Source: an uncultured Capnocytophaga sp.
GTDB lineage: Bacteria > Bacteroidota > Bacteroidia > Flavobacteriales > Flavobacteriaceae
DNA length: 55,267 bases
Reading direction: 5' to 3'
NCBI RefSeq assembly: GCF_937936315.1
Contig: NZ_CALGWU010000044.1
Span: 1 to 55,267, forward strand
Shown here: one piece after another, positions 8,863-15,959 of the stretch
How positions within the stretch are numbered: position 1 is the stretch's first letter
How the letters are laid out: each line of letters opens with the position of its first letter
Program-made: the position numbers and the translations under genes
The notes under the pieces: model-generated
The model's database searches: none
The model's input: only the letters and a program-made list of their open reading frames with translations
Told to the model about the DNA's origin: nothing

Positions 8863-9810
8863 TTAATCTTCATATTCCTGAAAACCATCAAGGGCATAAC
8901 TTCCTTTAAAAGTATTAATAAACCATATCTGCCCTGTATTTCCTAATGTTTTGTCTGGAAGTATAGTCCCATAAAATTTAAGATAGTATTTGCCTTGAGA
9001 AATGCTGTAATTATAGGGTCTTCCTCTATCCATATAGGCATCATATTCTGGATATAATATATTCCCTGAAGTGTATTCCTGTTTGTATAGGCTGAGGATA
9101 TCAGTTACTGAAAAAGGTGTATGTGCAATCACTTCACCAAAATTAGGAGTTTTAAGAGGTACTGCTACTGCTTTGTTCCCAGATACTCCTCCTTCACTGC
9201 TGTATATTCCTTTGAGTACATAGACCGTAGTTTGAGGGGCTAATTCAGGTTTTATTAGGTACAATACAGGAGTAGCCTTATATATAGGGTTTGCACCACC
9301 AAGATACTTAACAACTTTTGATTTATCGATTTCATTTTTGTTTATAATATCACTCCTATCAGTTATTTTTTGAATAGGATCATATTCTAATTCTTGGTTG
9401 CCTATAATAGCATATTCAATAGCTACTGATGATAAATTTTTGATTGATAGATAGTCAGCGCCACGAGGAGTGTAATTCCTTTTTAATTCATTTTGATGAA
9501 ATCTTCGAGTAGTTCCGTGCACAAAAAGTAGACTATCATACACTACTTTTACTTCTTCTCCTCCAATGATAAAAGGAGTAGTTTTACGTTCAGTTTTTAC
9601 AATGTTTTCAGCATTTCCATTAATAAAAACTGAGTAACTTACTTCTACCTCAGCAGGTGAGTTATCTACTGAATTAACTACTATATAATTATGCTTTAAC
9701 ACTTTAGTCTTATTACTTGCAGCTGTTTCTATCTCTGGTTTAGTACATTTTAATTGGAAGCTAATTAAAATACTAAAAATTAGAAATACTTTTACAATAA
9801 ACTTTTTCAT
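8863..9810 (-). CDS. Tandem paralogue 4 of a secreted protein array (variant a-y), first in the array
   Basis: A 315-residue protein, the promoter-proximal copy. It has the a central module (EEVKVVYDSLLFVHGTTRR) shared with paralogue 1 and the y C-terminal module (YMDRGRPYNYSIS, GQIWFINTFKG) shared with paralogue 2. It also has a private middle segment (DPIQKITDRSDIINKNE) and a private tail (QEYED). A short block around 9140-9246 is identical to paralogues 1 and 3, so exchange has been patchy. A TATCTTTG box at 9849-9842 lies about 32 bases upstream of the ATG. Function is unknown; secretion is likely from the signal segment, which ends LKCTKPE. Confidence 0.85.
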   Translation of the reverse strand: MKKFIVKVFLIFSILISFQLKCTKPEIETAASNKTKVLKHNYIVVNSVDNSPAEVEVSYSVFINGNAENIVKTERKTTPFIIGGEEVKVVYDSLLFVHGTTRRFHQNELKRNYTPRGADYLSIKNLSSVAIEYAIIGNQELEYDPIQKITDRSDIINKNEIDKSKVVKYLGGANPIYKATPVLYLIKPELAPQTTVYVLKGIYSSEGGVSGNKAVAVPLKTPNFGEVIAHTPFSVTDILSLYKQEYTSGNILYPEYDAYMDRGRPYNYSISQGKYYLKFYGTILPDKTLGNTGQIWFINTFKGSYALDGFQEYED

Positions 9811-9841
9811 AGGATTTATTTAACTCAAAATTACTATGGAG

Positions 9842-9849
9842 CAAAGATA
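9842..9849 (-). promoter_or_regulatory. -7 box TATCTTTG for the paralogue array
   Basis: Perfect TAnnTTTG element on the minus strand ahead of paralogue 4. I do not find a well-placed TTG at -33. Confidence 0.6.
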
Positions 9850-9893
9850 CAACTTTTATTGTTAAAAAAAATAAGTACAATCACAATAAAAAA

Positions 9894-9940
9894 ACTTTGC
9901 CAAAGGTGCGAGCCTTATAGGCAGGAAACTTTGGCAAAGT
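9894..9940. terminator. TTTGNCAAAG-family inverted repeat after rpoD
   Basis: ACTTTGCCAAAG (9894-9905) and CTTTGGCAAAGT (9929-9940) are perfect inverted arms, with a GTGCGAGCC...GGCA repeat in the loop. It is positioned to end rpoD transcription coming from the right; the plus-strand A run on its left gives a T run on the minus strand. Confidence 0.6.
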
Positions 9941-9983
9941 GTAGAGGTACAGTTATAATTCCTATTTCGTAACTTGTAATTGA

Positions 9984-10847
9984 CTATCCTAAGTATGTCT
10001 TTAGAATTTTACTACGGGAAGTGTGTTTGAGACGGCGAATCGCTTTTTCTTTGATTTGACGTACACGCTCACGGGTGAGATCAAAAGTTTCTCCTATTTC
10101 CTCAAGGGTCATAGCGTGCTGGTCGCCCAAACCGAAATACAAACGGATTACATCGGCTTCACGAGGGGTAAGGGTTTCGAGTGCACGCTCAATTTCGGTA
10201 CGCAACGAATCTAAAATAAGCGACTTATCAGGATTAGGCGATTCGTTACTGCGAATCACATCGTAAAGATTAGAATCTTCTCCTTCTACCAAAGGCGCAT
10301 CCATAGAGATATGACGCCCCGCATTTTTCATTGATTCTTTTACATCGTTTACGGACATATCTAACTCACGTGCAATTTCTTCGGCTGAAGGCACACGCTC
10401 GTTCGCCTGTTCGAGGTAAGCGTACATTTTGTTGATTTTGTTGATAGAACCAATTTTGTTCAGCGGCAAACGCACAATACGAGATTGCTCGGCTAAGGCT
10501 TGCAAAATAGACTGACGAATCCACCATACGGCATAAGAAATAAACTTAAACCCGCGAGTTTCGTCGAATCGCTGTGCGGCTTTGATGAGCCCTAAGTTCC
10601 CTTCGTTGATAAGGTCAGGAAGAGTAAGACCTTGGTTTTGGTATTGCTTAGCTACCGATACTACGAAGCGCAAATTTGCTTTGGTTAGTTTTTCTAAAGC
10701 AGCTACATCGCCTGCTTTGATACGTTGTGCTAATTCTACCTCTTCATCGGCAGTGATCAAATCTACACGCCCAATCTCTTGTAAGTACTTATCAAGAGAC
10801 GCGGTTTCACGGTTGGTTACCTGTTTGGTAATTTTTAGTTGTCTCAT
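9984..10847 (-). CDS. rpoD: Primary sigma factor RpoD (sigma-70/SigA)
   Basis: A 287-residue housekeeping sigma factor, short because Bacteroidetes RpoD lacks most of region 1.1 and the non-conserved insert. Region 1.2 is LDKYLQEIGRVDLI. Region 2 contains NLRFVVSVAKQYQNQGLTLP and the -10 binding segment AVWWIRQSILQALAEQSR. Region 3 carries LPLNKIGSINKINK. Region 4.2 is LTLEEIGETFDLTRERVRQIK with MTLEEIG as written in the sequence. It recognises the TTG/TAnnTTTG promoters seen throughout this window. It is divergent from the glycosyltransferase at 10950, whose promoter overlaps the 5' end of this gene. Confidence 0.97.
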   Translation of the reverse strand: MRQLKITKQVTNRETASLDKYLQEIGRVDLITADEEVELAQRIKAGDVAALEKLTKANLRFVVSVAKQYQNQGLTLPDLINEGNLGLIKAAQRFDETRGFKFISYAVWWIRQSILQALAEQSRIVRLPLNKIGSINKINKMYAYLEQANERVPSAEEIARELDMSVNDVKESMKNAGRHISMDAPLVEGEDSNLYDVIRSNESPNPDKSLILDSLRTEIERALETLTPREADVIRLYFGLGDQHAMTLEEIGETFDLTRERVRQIKEKAIRRLKHTSRSKILKTYLG

Positions 10848-10869
10848 TCAGAAAAAATCCTTAATTTTG
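10839..10869 (+). promoter_or_regulatory. Promoter for the glycosyltransferase gene
   Basis: TTG at 10839-10841, a 20-base spacer, and TAATTTTG at 10862-10869. The -33 part lies inside the first codons of the divergent rpoD gene. Confidence 0.65.
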
Positions 10870-10949
10870 TCGATTCTTATACGCCCTATTATACGTATAG
10901 CTTTACACAGATGTTACAAAACTTTTGAATTTTAACATTATATTAACAG

Positions 10950-11945
10950 ATGAAATATAGTTTTATCATTCCTATATACAACCGTCCGGACGAGTTAGAT
11001 GAACTACTAAATAGCCTTGTATCACAAACTTACGAAGATACTTTTGAGGTAGTAGTGATTGAAGACGGTTCTTCTATTCCTTCAAAAGAAGTATGCGAGA
11101 AATACAATAATGATTTATCAATCACCTATCTTCCTAAACCCAACTCGGGACCTGGGGACTCTCGCAATTACGGGATGCGACACGCTCAACACGATTATTT
11201 TTTGATTTTAGATTCCGATTGCATTTTACCTCCTCACTATTTAGAAGCTGTAGACGATTATTTGCAAACTCATTATGTAGATTGCTTTGGAGGACCTGAT
11301 ACCGCTACCGATGATTTTACTGATATACAAAAAGCTATCAACTACACGATGACGTCCTTGCTCACTACTGGGGGGATTCGCGGTAGCCAAAAGCGCATTC
11401 AACGATTTGAACCTCGCAGTTTTAATATGGGACTGTCACGCAAGGCTTTTGAGGCGACAGGTGGTTTTGGGAAAATACACCCTGGTGAAGACCCCGATTT
11501 AGTGATACGCCTCTGGGAACAAGGCTTTGACACTGCCTTTATCCCTACTGCTTTTGTGTTCCACAAACGCCGTATTTCGTGGGAAAAATTCCGCACCCAA
11601 GTGAGTAAATTCGGACAGACACGGGCGATTCTCAACCATTGGCATCCAGAGTCACGCAAACTTACTTTTTGGCTACCTACCTGCTTTACCTTAGGGCTTT
11701 GTGGCGCTCTCCTCCTCCTCATTTTTGGGCGTATAGAACCCTTACTTGTGTATGTGTGTTATTTTATACTGATAGCTTGGGACAGCGCTCGAGAAAATCG
11801 CAGTGTAAAAATAGGATTGCTCTCGGTTTGGGCGCTTTTGGTGCAGTTTTTTAGCTATGGCTGGGGCTTTCTCAAAGCTACTCTTAAAATTGCTTTTTCT
11901 AAAAAACCGATGGAGCAGTTGTTTCCACACTTATTTTTTAATTAG
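10950..11945 (+). CDS. Family 2 glycosyltransferase, membrane anchored
   Basis: A 331-residue GT-A fold glycosyltransferase that probably adds a sugar from a nucleotide donor to a lipid- or glycan-linked acceptor at the inner membrane. The N-terminus has the GT2 pattern SFIIPIYNRPDELDELL and VVVIEDGSS. The metal-binding DxD-type motif is LDSDC (about residue 91), preceded by SGPGDSRNYG. The acceptor side motif is FNMGLSRKAF followed by GEDPDLVIRLW, the ED..L.R pattern of processive GT2 enzymes. Two or three hydrophobic segments occupy about residues 240-305. It is alone in its transcription unit; donor and acceptor cannot be told from the sequence. Confidence 0.9.
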   Translation: MKYSFIIPIYNRPDELDELLNSLVSQTYEDTFEVVVIEDGSSIPSKEVCEKYNNDLSITYLPKPNSGPGDSRNYGMRHAQHDYFLILDSDCILPPHYLEAVDDYLQTHYVDCFGGPDTATDDFTDIQKAINYTMTSLLTTGGIRGSQKRIQRFEPRSFNMGLSRKAFEATGGFGKIHPGEDPDLVIRLWEQGFDTAFIPTAFVFHKRRISWEKFRTQVSKFGQTRAILNHWHPESRKLTFWLPTCFTLGLCGALLLLIFGRIEPLLVYVCYFILIAWDSARENRSVKIGLLSVWALLVQFFSYGWGFLKATLKIAFSKKPMEQLFPHLFFN

Positions 11946-12010
11946 GTGCAAGTGCGAGCCACACAGGCAAGTGCGAGCTAAAATAGTAACATAGCAATAT
12001 GATATTCAAT

Positions 12011-12042
12011 AAAAAAAGACCTCCGAAAAGAGGTCTTTTTAT
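12011..12042. terminator. Bidirectional rho-independent terminator
   Basis: AAAAAGACCTC (12013-12023) pairs with GAGGTCTTTTT (12030-12040) around a CGAAAA loop, with A and T runs on both sides. It separates the convergent glycosyltransferase and PepSY-like genes. Confidence 0.9.
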
Positions 12043-12056
12043 TTGTAGTAAAGTTA

Positions 12057-12452
12057 TTAATAATTCCCGATAGGGTCACCGTTGTGATTGAAAAACAAAT
12101 CGGTGTGAGAACCTATGATGTCTACTTTATAACCTATATTGGTTTTTCTAATCCCTTCGATGATATAGCCCTGCTGGGTAACGTAATCGGCTATTTTTTT
12201 AGGGAAGAAGGTAGTAGGGATACTATTGCCGTCTTCACCATCTACTTTTAGCCAGTCACCATTAGCTGTAAATTCTAGCTCGGTGCGGTCTCTAAGTTCT
12301 ACTGAATAGCCGTTGATATCATCTTCTCTTTCAACTTCTTTAACAGAAGTATGAGGAAAGTGAATGCTAATAAAATCACGTGCAGGCTGCGGCAATCGTG
12401 CGCACGAGCTGAGTGCAAGGCCTGCAAAAGCAGCAAAAAAGAGTTGTTTCAT
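12057..12452 (-). CDS. PepSY-like (putative beta-lactamase-inhibitor-like) lipoprotein
   Basis: A 131-residue lipoprotein. The signal MKQLFFAAFAGLALSSC has a good lipobox with Cys17. The mature part resembles the PepSY-like DUF2874 fold common in Bacteroidetes: LPQPARDFISIHFP, then V-E-DDINGYSVELRDRTELEF-ANGDW, then a second half-repeat with PKKIADYVTQ and the ending DLFFNHNGDPI. The two half-domains match those in the upstream gene at 12452. Its ATG overlaps the stop of that gene by one base (TAATG), so the pair is translationally coupled. Function of the family is unknown; periplasmic binding or protease inhibition has been suggested for PepSY folds. Confidence 0.85.
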   Translation of the reverse strand: MKQLFFAAFAGLALSSCARLPQPARDFISIHFPHTSVKEVEREDDINGYSVELRDRTELEFTANGDWLKVDGEDGNSIPTTFFPKKIADYVTQQGYIIEGIRKTNIGYKVDIIGSHTDLFFNHNGDPIGNY

Positions 12453-12895
12453 TAGTCGTCTATTCTTAAAAATTGTCCGTTAGCATTGAATTCTAAATCA
12501 AGTCCGTTAGCGAGTTCTACCTCATAACCATAGCGTTTCTTTTGGATTTTGTAAATCTCTGATTGAGGGTAAGTTTTCTTTACGTACTGAGCAATACCAT
12601 TAGGGATAAGTTTTGCAGGTACAGCCTGAGTGCGAGTTTTTATTTCTTCCCAGTCGCCATTGGCATAAAATTCAATTTGAGTACCATCGTTGAAATACAC
12701 TTTGTAATCTTGATCGTGGATATCATCGTCTTTCCATACTGATGCGATATCTCCTACTTTAAAGTGTTGTTTTACGAAAGCCTGTGCTTTAGCTGGCAAT
12801 TGTTCGAAAGTGATAGGTAAATCTCTAGCTGATAAATTTTGTACTGCTACTACAGTCAATAAAAAAGTGGCGATAATTGATACTAATTTTTTCAT
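12452..12895 (-). CDS. PepSY-like periplasmic protein
   Basis: A 147-residue exported protein with signal MKKLVSIIATFLLTVVAVQNLSA and probable cleavage after LSA. The mature part has two similar half-domains: LPAKAQAFVKQHF followed by DIHDQDYKVYFNDGTQIEFYANGDW in pieces, and LIPNGIAQYVKKTYP followed by YEVELANGLDLEFNANGQF. These are the hallmarks of the Bacteroidetes PepSY-like (DUF2874) family. It lacks the lipobox that its downstream partner has, so one partner would be soluble and one membrane-anchored. It is the first gene of a two-gene unit. Confidence 0.85.
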   Translation of the reverse strand: MKKLVSIIATFLLTVVAVQNLSARDLPITFEQLPAKAQAFVKQHFKVGDIASVWKDDDIHDQDYKVYFNDGTQIEFYANGDWEEIKTRTQAVPAKLIPNGIAQYVKKTYPQSEIYKIQKKRYGYEVELANGLDLEFNANGQFLRIDD

Positions 12896-12936
12896 CGTTT
12901 AATCTGTTTTTAAGTTTAACGCTGCAAAGATATGAC

Positions 12937-13617
12937 CTAATTTGGGAAAGAATCTGGAATAATTATACGACCATCTACCATTACGAGTTTTCTATCTGCC
13001 ATAGTAGCCAATTCTTCGTTATGGGTAACGATTACAAATGTTTGTCGGAATTCATTGCGCAGTTGGAAGAAGAGTTGGTGCAGTTTTTCAGCACTTTCGG
13101 AATCGAGGTTGCCGCTGGGTTCATCGGCAAATACTACTGAAGGGTAGTTCACCAAGGCACGTGCTACCGACACTCGCTGTTGTTCGCCTCCTGAAAGAGC
13201 ATTAGGTTTATGGTCGGCACGCGAGGTGAGATGCAAAAAGTCTAAGAGCTCCATTGCGCGCTTTTCAGCTTCTTTTTTGCCTATTCCTCTAATGAGTGCA
13301 GGAATACAAATATTCTCCAAAGCAGTGAACTCAGGCAACAGTTGGTGAAATTGGAAGATAAACCCAATATGTTCATTGCGGAATTTTGCTAAGGCTTTAG
13401 AGGATAACGACAATATATCTGTGCCATTAATTACCAACGATGATGGTTTATTGGCATCGGGGCTGTCTAAAGTACCTAAAATGTGTAACAAGGTGGTTTT
13501 TCCAGCTCCTGAAGCACCTACTATCGATACAATTTCGCCTTTGGCAACATTCACCGATACGCCTTTGAGTACTTCTAAATTTTTATAAGTTTTATGAATA
13601 TTGGTAGCTTGAATCAT
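12937..13617 (-). CDS. ABC transporter ATPase, LolD/MacB type
   Basis: A 226-residue cytoplasmic ATPase of the LolD/FtsE/MacB family, which powers lipoprotein release or other mechanotransmission at the inner membrane. Walker A is GASGAGKTT (near residue 34), the Q-loop sits in FIFQFHQLLPEF, the ABC signature is LSGGEQQRV, Walker B is VVFADEPSGNLDS and the switch histidine is in VIVTHNEEL. The length and the HQLLPEFTALEN segment fit LolD best. No permease gene is adjacent; the partner must be elsewhere. The start ATG directly follows the stop of the Smr gene, so the two are one unit. Confidence 0.88.
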   Translation of the reverse strand: MIQATNIHKTYKNLEVLKGVSVNVAKGEIVSIVGASGAGKTTLLHILGTLDSPDANKPSSLVINGTDILSLSSKALAKFRNEHIGFIFQFHQLLPEFTALENICIPALIRGIGKKEAEKRAMELLDFLHLTSRADHKPNALSGGEQQRVSVARALVNYPSVVFADEPSGNLDSESAEKLHQLFFQLRNEFRQTFVIVTHNEELATMADRKLVMVDGRIIIPDSFPN

Positions 13618-14163
13618 TTATTTTGCATTTTGATAGATATATACTTCGGTAGCGCCTACACCGTATTTGGCATATTCGGCATCGTAGAAAGTAACATTGG
13701 AGTAACGCCCTAAAAGGAATTCTAATTCGGTGCGCAGCACTCCCTCTCCCACGCCGTGAATGAACACTACCCGCTGGATGCGCTGTGCAATAGCAAACTC
13801 TAACTGCCGGCGAGCGGTTTCGAGTTGTAGGGTAAGCATATCGTAATTGGTCATATTTCTTGTGGAATCAACCAATTGCTCGATGTGCAAATCTACCTCC
13901 ATTGGAGGGATGTTGCGCTCTTTTTTAGTGAGTGGCGATTTGTTCTTTCGCTTGCTCACTACATCTTTGCGCAAACTCTCTTCATCTATATTTGTGAAAG
14001 CTCCTTTTAGAGGTGCTTCTTCTTCAATAACTATTATTTCCTCAGGACGAAAAGTGAGCTCAAAGCCTTCAGTAGTAAGTACTGTTACCTGCTGAGGTGT
14101 AAGGCGCACTATATGTCCTTTGATGGTATCGTCTAATACTTCTATGTAATCTCCTATGTTCAC
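13618..14163 (-). CDS. Smr-domain protein with N-terminal DUF2027-like beta domain
   Basis: A 181-residue protein. The N-terminus (about 1-50) is a small beta domain beginning NIGDYIEVLDDTIKGHIVR, like the N-terminal part of DUF2027/MutS2-related proteins. The C-terminus (about 90-181) is an Smr domain with VDLHIEQL and the HGVGEG(V)LR motif, the LDxH and HGxGxG signatures of Smr nucleases. Smr domains nick or bind branched DNA or cleave RNA in collided ribosome rescue; which applies here is not visible. It lies immediately upstream of the ABC ATPase. The sequence just before its ATG is a run of GCGAGGT repeats. Confidence 0.85.
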   Translation of the reverse strand: MNIGDYIEVLDDTIKGHIVRLTPQQVTVLTTEGFELTFRPEEIIVIEEEAPLKGAFTNIDEESLRKDVVSKRKNKSPLTKKERNIPPMEVDLHIEQLVDSTRNMTNYDMLTLQLETARRQLEFAIAQRIQRVVFIHGVGEGVLRTELEFLLGRYSNVTFYDAEYAKYGVGATEVYIYQNAK

Positions 14164-14166
14164 AAT

Positions 14167-14194
14167 GCGAGGTGCGAGGTGCGAGGTGCGAGCC
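14167..14194. repeat. Short tandem repeat, GCGAGGT units
   Basis: Three GCGAGGT units followed by GCGAGCC, grading into the GTGCGAGC dispersed element. It starts four bases from the Smr gene ATG. Confidence 0.85.
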
Positions 14195-14256
14195 GCACGG
14201 GCAGTTTATTTATTAATTTGTAAATTTCTTAATTATCCCATTTTAGACACACAAAA

Positions 14257-14302
14257 CGTCATTCGTCATTCGTCATTTGTTATTCGTCATTCGTCATTCG
14301 TC
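14257..14302. repeat. Short tandem repeat, CGTCATT units
   Basis: About six 7-base CGTCATT units with two degenerate copies in the middle. The right end encodes the last codons and stop of the small gene at 14294. Confidence 0.85.
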
Positions 14303-14494
14303 TTCTGGGTTTCTTATTTTCGTTGCTGGGTCTTGAAAATCTTCCTCGTTTTTAGAGGGTAGGTTACGTGAAATGCGGTAAATACCTATCATCAATAGGC
14401 TTATACCGCCAATGAGTAATGCTTGGTCGTATTTGGGGAATAGATAACGCGACAGTGCTACCAATACCCCTAAAATCATTAGTATGTAATTCAT
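14294..14494 (-). CDS. Small two-helix membrane protein
   Basis: A 66-residue protein with two hydrophobic segments, about residues 2-16 and 26-41, and a charged cytoplasmic tail. No family recognised beyond small flavobacterial inner-membrane proteins. It lies 68 bases past the pncB stop on the same strand, separated by overlapping inverted repeats. Its tail (NPEDE and stop) is encoded in a CGTCATT tandem repeat, so the original C-terminus may have been replaced. Codon pattern and hydrophobic layout support a real gene; function unknown. Confidence 0.6.
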   Translation of the reverse strand: MNYILMILGVLVALSRYLFPKYDQALLIGGISLLMIGIYRISRNLPSKNEEDFQDPATKIRNPEDE

Positions 14495-14501
14495 TTTTTA
14501 T

Positions 14502-14550
14502 CAGATTTTAGGTTTCAGGCATCAGGGGTCAGCCTAAAATCTGACCCCTG
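14502..14550. repeat. Two interleaved inverted repeats
   Basis: CAGATTTTAGG (14502-14512) pairs with CCTAAAATCTG (14533-14543), while CAGGGGTCAG (14523-14532) pairs with CTGACCCCTG (14541-14550). The arms are interleaved, so only one hairpin can form fully, or a pseudoknot. It lies just past the pncB stop. Confidence 0.75.
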
Positions 14551-14562
14551 ACCCCCAAAAAC

Positions 14563-15735
14563 CTATTTAATTGCTAATATTCCTTTTGCGAGTTCAATCA
14601 TTCTTGGGTCGCCGGTGTGTTTGTTAGGCTCATCGGAGAGTTTTACAGTAGGCACCCACTCATTGTCGCTGGTGAGTACTTCGGTGAGCTTCATCACTAT
14701 GTTCATCGGGCGCAACCCTACATCATTAGTAAGGTCGGTACCTATACCAAATGAAATGCCTATTTTTCCTTTACAAGCCTGAGTAATCGCTTGTACTTTT
14801 TGAGGATTAAGTCCATCGGAGAAGATAATGTATTTAGAGAGCGGGTCTATACCCATTTTTTTGTAGTGAGCAATCGTTTTTTCAGCAAAGACGATAGGGT
14901 CACCACTGTCGTGACGCACACCGTCGAACAACTTACTAAATTTCTTGTCGAACTGCTTGAAAAACACATCGGTAGTATAGGTGTCGGAAAGGGCTACCCC
15001 AAGGTCGCCACGATACACATCTACCCAGTGCTCCAAGGATAGTGCATTAGCCATTTTGTAGCTATACTCGGCTGCGTGGAACATAAACCATTCGTGGGCG
15101 TGAGTACCTATAGGTTTCACCTTGTATTTCATCGCAAAATGCACATTGCTAGATCCTATAAAAGTTTGGTTGTAGCCTTCCATTAAGGTATGCATCACGA
15201 TATCGTGCACGTGATACGAATGGCGACGACGGGTACCAAACTCAGCAAATACAACGCCTAATTCTTTATAGAACAATTCTTTTTCGCGAGTATTAGCAAT
15301 CACCTGCTCATCTGTCCAAGCAGTCGCTTTGGTAAGTTTGTAGAAAAGCTCGCTAATCACCGAAAGCAGAGGCACTTCCCAAAGAATGGTGCGATACCAA
15401 TAGCCCTCAACAGTTACCTGCAAGTCGGTGCCGTGTTGTTCGATATGCACTTCCGAAGGGTCATAGCGATAGCCTTCTAAAAAGTCTAAATACAGCGGAC
15501 TCAAATAGGGGCAATTGTCTTTCAAAAACTGTTTTTCGGCTTTAGTGAGCTTTAATTTGGACATATTGTTCACCTCTTCACGCATAGCATCGGCAAAACC
15601 TTCGGGAAACTCGTGTTTGCCGCGGTTGATAAAGGTATAACGCGCTTTGTTTTTAGGGAATAATTGCACTACACCACATTGCATAGTGAATTTGTAGAAA
15701 TCGTTGTCTAATAATGAATTTAAGATTGCAGACAT
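14563..15735 (-). CDS. pncB: Nicotinate phosphoribosyltransferase
   Basis: A 390-residue enzyme of NAD salvage that joins nicotinate to PRPP with ATP hydrolysis, giving nicotinate mononucleotide. The N-terminus SLLDNDFYKFTMQ is characteristic. Further in are FGTRRRHSY, the loop GTHAHEWFMFH, the phosphate-binding VRHDSGDP and FSDGLN segments, and GIGTDLTNDVG. Length matches the family. A minus-strand TATCTTTG box at 15835-15828 lies about 95 bases upstream. It stands alone, divergent from the polysaccharide export operon. Confidence 0.96.
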   Translation of the reverse strand: MSAILNSLLDNDFYKFTMQCGVVQLFPKNKARYTFINRGKHEFPEGFADAMREEVNNMSKLKLTKAEKQFLKDNCPYLSPLYLDFLEGYRYDPSEVHIEQHGTDLQVTVEGYWYRTILWEVPLLSVISELFYKLTKATAWTDEQVIANTREKELFYKELGVVFAEFGTRRRHSYHVHDIVMHTLMEGYNQTFIGSSNVHFAMKYKVKPIGTHAHEWFMFHAAEYSYKMANALSLEHWVDVYRGDLGVALSDTYTTDVFFKQFDKKFSKLFDGVRHDSGDPIVFAEKTIAHYKKMGIDPLSKYIIFSDGLNPQKVQAITQACKGKIGISFGIGTDLTNDVGLRPMNIVMKLTEVLTSDNEWVPTVKLSDEPNKHTGDPRMIELAKGILAIK

Positions 15736-15827
15736 ATATTCTCAATTAAATAATTAACAATTAATAATTAACTGTTTATCAATGAATTAAGAGCGAATCC
15801 TTTTCATTGAAAAAGTTTTATTTTGGG

Positions 15828-15835
15828 CAAAGATA
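15828..15835 (-). promoter_or_regulatory. -7 box TATCTTTG for pncB
   Basis: Perfect TAnnTTTG on the minus strand; no clear TTG at -33. Confidence 0.55.
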
Positions 15836-15908
15836 TGATTTTTTTTTTAATTAGAATGAATTGCTGGGAATATAATAGCTCAAACAGAAAAAAATACTAA
15901 CACACTCA

Positions 15909-15939
15909 TTGGCTAATTAACAAATTATTCTTAATTTTG
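15909..15939 (+). promoter_or_regulatory. Promoter of the polysaccharide export operon
   Basis: TTG at 15909-15911, a 20-base spacer and TAATTTTG at 15932-15939, about 20 bases before the ATG at 15960. Confidence 0.75.
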
Positions 15940-15959
15940 CCCCCAAAACAGATTTTAGA

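Noticed and set aside
14160..14310. Possible attachment site or CRISPR remnant from tandem repeats
   Set aside because: Seven-base tandem units without spacers or an integrase gene nearby; simple repeats fit better.
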